DNA of 64,000 bases from Dokdonia sinensis (GTDB lineage: Bacteria; Bacteroidota; Bacteroidia; Flavobacteriales; Flavobacteriaceae), in NCBI RefSeq assembly GCF_003688895.1, contig NZ_REFV01000015.1:1-64000 (forward strand), given 5' to 3'. The translations under genes were made by a program, and so were the position numbers. This document shows positions 61,796 through 64,000 of the stretch, in pieces. Within the stretch, counting starts at the first letter, position 1, and every line of letters starts with the position of its first letter. The notes beneath the pieces were generated by a model. That model worked only from the letters and a program-made list of their open reading frames with translations, had not been told where the DNA came from and ran no database searches.

Positions 61796-62491
61796 TCAAC
61801 AAATCAATTTATACCCATAGCCTCTCACATTTACAATTGAGACATTCGGGTCATTACTCAATTTCTTGCGGAGTTTTGTGATAAAAACATCCATACTCCG
61901 GCCGGAGAAAAAGTCATCATCTCCCCATAACTTTTTGAGTATAAGAGAGCGATCGAGTACTTGATTTTTGTTTTTGACTAAGTGAAACAAGAGATGTGCC
62001 TCGCGGTGAGTGAGATTTTGTTCTTCTTGTGATTCGTTTCCGCTTTCGCGAAAGCGTAAAATCTGCCGAGGAAAGTCAAAACGATAATCTCCTATTTCCA
62101 GCACCTCACTTTCTCGCTGAAGTTTTGTGCGTCCCAATAAATTATGAATCCTCACAATAAGCTCCTCAACGCTAAAAGGTTTTTTCATATAATCATTCCC
62201 GCCTATGGAGAATCCCTCAACAACATCTGCGGTTTGGGATTTTGCGGTGAGGAAAATGATTGGGATTTCTTCGTTTGTTTCTCTAATTTTTTTGGCAAGG
62301 GTAAATCCGTCCATTTTTGGCATCATTACATCGAGTACGAGGATAGCAAACTCACCATTGTTGAATTTCTCCAAAGCTTGCGCTCCATCTTTACAAAGCG
62401 TCACGTCAAAATCACGAGTTTCAAGACTTTCTTGGACGATTTGACCAAGTGCTGGCTCATCCTCGGCGAGGAGTAGTTTTATTTTAGACAT
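61796..62491 (-). CDS. OmpR-family response regulator
   Basis: A 231-residue DNA-binding response regulator. The receiver domain (1-118) has acidic pocket AEDE, phospho-acceptor Asp in LVLDVMMPKMDG (about 54) and the Lys in KKPFSVEEL. The winged helix (about 135-231) ends NVRGYGYKLIC. It is the cognate partner of the overlapping histidine kinase and resembles the RprY group of Bacteroidota. A palindrome copy in the interdomain linker is read as LRFRESGNE. Confidence 0.93.
   Translation of the reverse strand: MSKIKLLLAEDEPALGQIVQESLETRDFDVTLCKDGAQALEKFNNGEFAILVLDVMMPKMDGFTLAKKIRETNEEIPIIFLTAKSQTADVVEGFSIGGNDYMKKPFSVEELIVRIHNLLGRTKLQRESEVLEIGDYRFDFPRQILRFRESGNESQEEQNLTHREAHLLFHLVKNKNQVLDRSLILKKLWGDDDFFSGRSMDVFITKLRKKLSNDPNVSIVNVRGYGYKLIC
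62041..62057. repeat. Iterated palindrome inside response regulator gene
   Basis: CGCTTTCGCGAAAGCGT, read in the RFRES frame between receiver and DNA-binding domains. Confidence 0.95.
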
Positions 62492-64000
62492 AAGGCAATG
62501 TGATTGTAAATGTAGTTTGTGGCGTGGTGGTCAGTTTTATGGTTCCGCCGTGTTTTTCGATGATGGTTTTCGTGTAGTATAAACCGATACCAAAACCTTT
62601 TACATCGTGCGTATTTCCCTTAGGCACGCGGTAAAATTTCTCAAAGACCATTGTCGCTTGCTCTTTGGTTAGCGATTTTCCACCGTCTTTTACAGTTATG
62701 ATAAGTTTATCTTCTTCTCGTTCTTTTTGCAAGGTGTTTATGCCAATTTCAATTGGAGCTTTCCCATACTTATAAGCATTGTCTACTAGATTATCCAAGG
62801 CATTTTCTATGTGAAAAATATCTACCTCTGTCATTAAAGTTTCACCACCTGGGATAAAATATATTGGGATATCTGCATTTAGGCTTTTGTATTTGTTTAC
62901 GATGGTTTCTAGGAGCTCCACCATATCTGTTGGGGCTTTCTGGAGGGCGAGGTCTTCTTTGTCTAGCGTAGCCGTATCAAGAATACGCTCTACCATCGTA
63001 TTAAGCTTTACGAGTTGGTCTGAAGACATATCGAGATATTTCTCGGTTTTCTTTGGATCATTTTCTTTATTAAACGTTCGGATACCTTCTACGGCCGCGC
63101 TTATGGTCGCAATAGGAGTTTTAAACTCGTGGGTGATATTGCTTATAAAATCGTTTTTGATTTCGGCGAGTTGTTTTTGTTCCTGAATGATTTTTAAGAG
63201 GTAAAGAAGACTGGCTATCACTGCGCCCACAAGAAGAATAGAAAGTAAAATCCCCACCATATTACGCTTGAGTACAACGCCAGCGACATTATTGAAGCCC
63301 ACCAGTAGTGTGCTCCGTTCGGGAAGCAGTTGCGAGTTTGAGGCAACCTTGAGCGCGTAGTTTTTGGTAGAAGGAATACTATCTAAATCTGGTTTCTTGT
63401 AAATCATCTCATAATCGGTCTCTGCAAGATTTTTACGGTTGAGCTCTGCTCCTATGAGACTATCTAGCACGGGTTCATCCACATCATCATCATTAAAGGA
63501 GAACACTACACTCGTCGTAAGTTCGGATAGCGCCTTAAATCGATCTGGAAATTTATAAGATGAAGTGTCGTTTTGAGATAATGAGTCTCTCGAGAAAAAG
63601 CCTATGTTATTCTTTATTCTGTTTGAGAGACTATCTACAATTTCTTTATTGTCGCCATATATTTTATAAGTGGTACTTGAGCCATTCTCATTAGAACGTT
63701 TTTCTATTTTTTGGGTATAACTGGAGTCTATAGCTATATGAAGGCGTTTCAAGCCCATTTGAGTTTCTCTATTTTCTTTTTTGACCAGCTCAGGAAACGT
63801 TACATTTTTGGCCCTGCCAGATAGGTCGATGCCTTTTAGATCTACAGTACCACTATCAATTCTTTTTGCGAGGCGCTCAAACCTTTCTGAGGTTAGAAAA
63901 GAATTCATTTCACTATCCGAACCAAAAAAACTCAACGTGTTCTCCTCCGCCAGTTGCTCGTAGTATTGTGTCACCGCATTGTCCATACTCGTCTGTACAT
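62484..64000 (-). CDS. Sensor histidine kinase, 5' end beyond the window
   Basis: An RprX-like two-component kinase. The visible part comprises an extracytoplasmic sensor region (to about residue 235), a membrane helix (NMVGILLSILLVGAVIASLLYLL), the H-box FISNITHEFKTPIATISAAVEG, N-box DNLVDNAYKYG, G1 VKDGGKSL and G2 GFGIGLYYTKTII. The frame stays open through the window edge: an ATG at 63986 exists, but the expected first membrane helix is missing, so the true start lies farther right. It overlaps the response regulator by 8 bp, which ensures coupled expression. The signal is unknown. Confidence 0.9.
   Translation of the reverse strand, partial: VQTSMDNAVTQYYEQLAEENTLSFFGSDSEMNSFLTSERFERLAKRIDSGTVDLKGIDLSGRAKNVTFPELVKKENRETQMGLKRLHIAIDSSYTQKIEKRSNENGSSTTYKIYGDNKEIVDSLSNRIKNNIGFFSRDSLSQNDTSSYKFPDRFKALSELTTSVVFSFNDDDVDEPVLDSLIGAELNRKNLAETDYEMIYKKPDLDSIPSTKNYALKVASNSQLLPERSTLLVGFNNVAGVVLKRNMVGILLSILLVGAVIASLLYLLKIIQEQKQLAEIKNDFISNITHEFKTPIATISAAVEGIRTFNKENDPKKTEKYLDMSSDQLVKLNTMVERILDTATLDKEDLALQKAPTDMVELLETIVNKYKSLNADIPIYFIPGGETLMTEVDIFHIENALDNLVDNAYKYGKAPIEIGINTLQKEREEDKLIITVKDGGKSLTKEQATMVFEKFYRVPKGNTHDVKGFGIGLYYTKTIIEKHGGTIKLTTTPQTTFTITLPYV

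Noticed and set aside
898-62057. Palindrome as a family of transcription terminators
   Set aside because: Thirteen of 23 copies lie inside genes, and intergenic copies generally lack a T-run and stand beside separate clear terminators (for example queA and pdhB).
1-64000. tRNA, rRNA or known riboswitch genes
   Set aside because: No cloverleaf with conserved T-arm GGTTCGAATCC-like sequence or recognisable riboswitch core was found by eye; a covariance-model scan (Infernal/tRNAscan) would be decisive.

Overview
The window is one contiguous chromosomal segment of a marine-type flavobacterium (Bacteroidota, Flavobacteriaceae; a Dokdonia-like organism is my guess, not a demonstrated identity). 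The grounds are a GldA gliding ATPase, a type IX secretion (T9SS) C-terminal sorting domain, DUF5686 and DUF3857 proteins, TAnnTTTG -7 promoter boxes, moderately AT-rich DNA, and gene neighbourhoods typical of the family (bifunctional nuclease / CNT transporter / thyA; rsgA / dtd / mazG / aroA / queA / rlmN).

Layout. 1-0.9 kb: accessory debris, with an IS3-family end cutting off a hypothetical gene and a frameshifted tyrosine-recombinase relic. 1.0-5.1 kb: pnp, rpsO, gldA (minus strand). 5.2-9.6 kb: Phe/Tyr biosynthesis operon (pheA, aminotransferase, tyrA, fused DAHP synthase / chorismate mutase) behind an aromatic-rich leader peptide and attenuator. 9.8-12.6 kb: xylA-xylB. 12.65-25.1 kb: rsgA, dtd, two DUF3857 proteins, mazG-like, aroA, queA, rlmN, a T9SS cargo protein, polyprenyl synthase, tatA, PAP2 phosphatase. 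25.3-27.6 kb: S8 protease lipoprotein and an O-methyltransferase. 27.7-37.1 kb: tryptophan/kynurenine catabolism on the minus strand (kynU, paiB-like, kmo, RidA-type deaminase, aldehyde dehydrogenase, atypical SDR, ACMSD-like decarboxylase), heavily invaded by short dispersed repeats and by a GIY-YIG gene inside a perfect 26-bp inverted repeat. 37.2-50.2 kb: beta-barrel protein, MFS transporter, DUF427, ergothioneine genes egtB-egtD, TonB-like protein, thyA, nucleoside transporter, bifunctional nuclease, etfBA, pdhB. 50.3-64 kb: DUF5686 protein, soluble and membrane pyrophosphatases, peroxiredoxin-like protein, App1-type phosphatase, deoxynucleoside kinase, truncated haemoglobin, and a two-component system whose kinase runs off the right edge.

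The most unusual structure is not a gene. An 18-bp perfect palindrome, ACGCTTTCGCGAAAGCGT, or its 10-bp core TTTCGCGAAA, occurs 23 times in 64 kb (about 0.06 copies expected for a random 10-mer). It lies both between and inside genes; inside genes it is always read in frame as AFAKA, LSRKR or RFRES. Beside it are at least five other families of short structured repeats. Other items of note are the Phe/Tyr attenuator, the 385-bp GIY-YIG element whose ends match chromosome-scattered repeats, and a copy of that repeat translated within the aldehyde dehydrogenase.

Positions were read by eye. Family assignments rest on recognised motifs, not on database searches.
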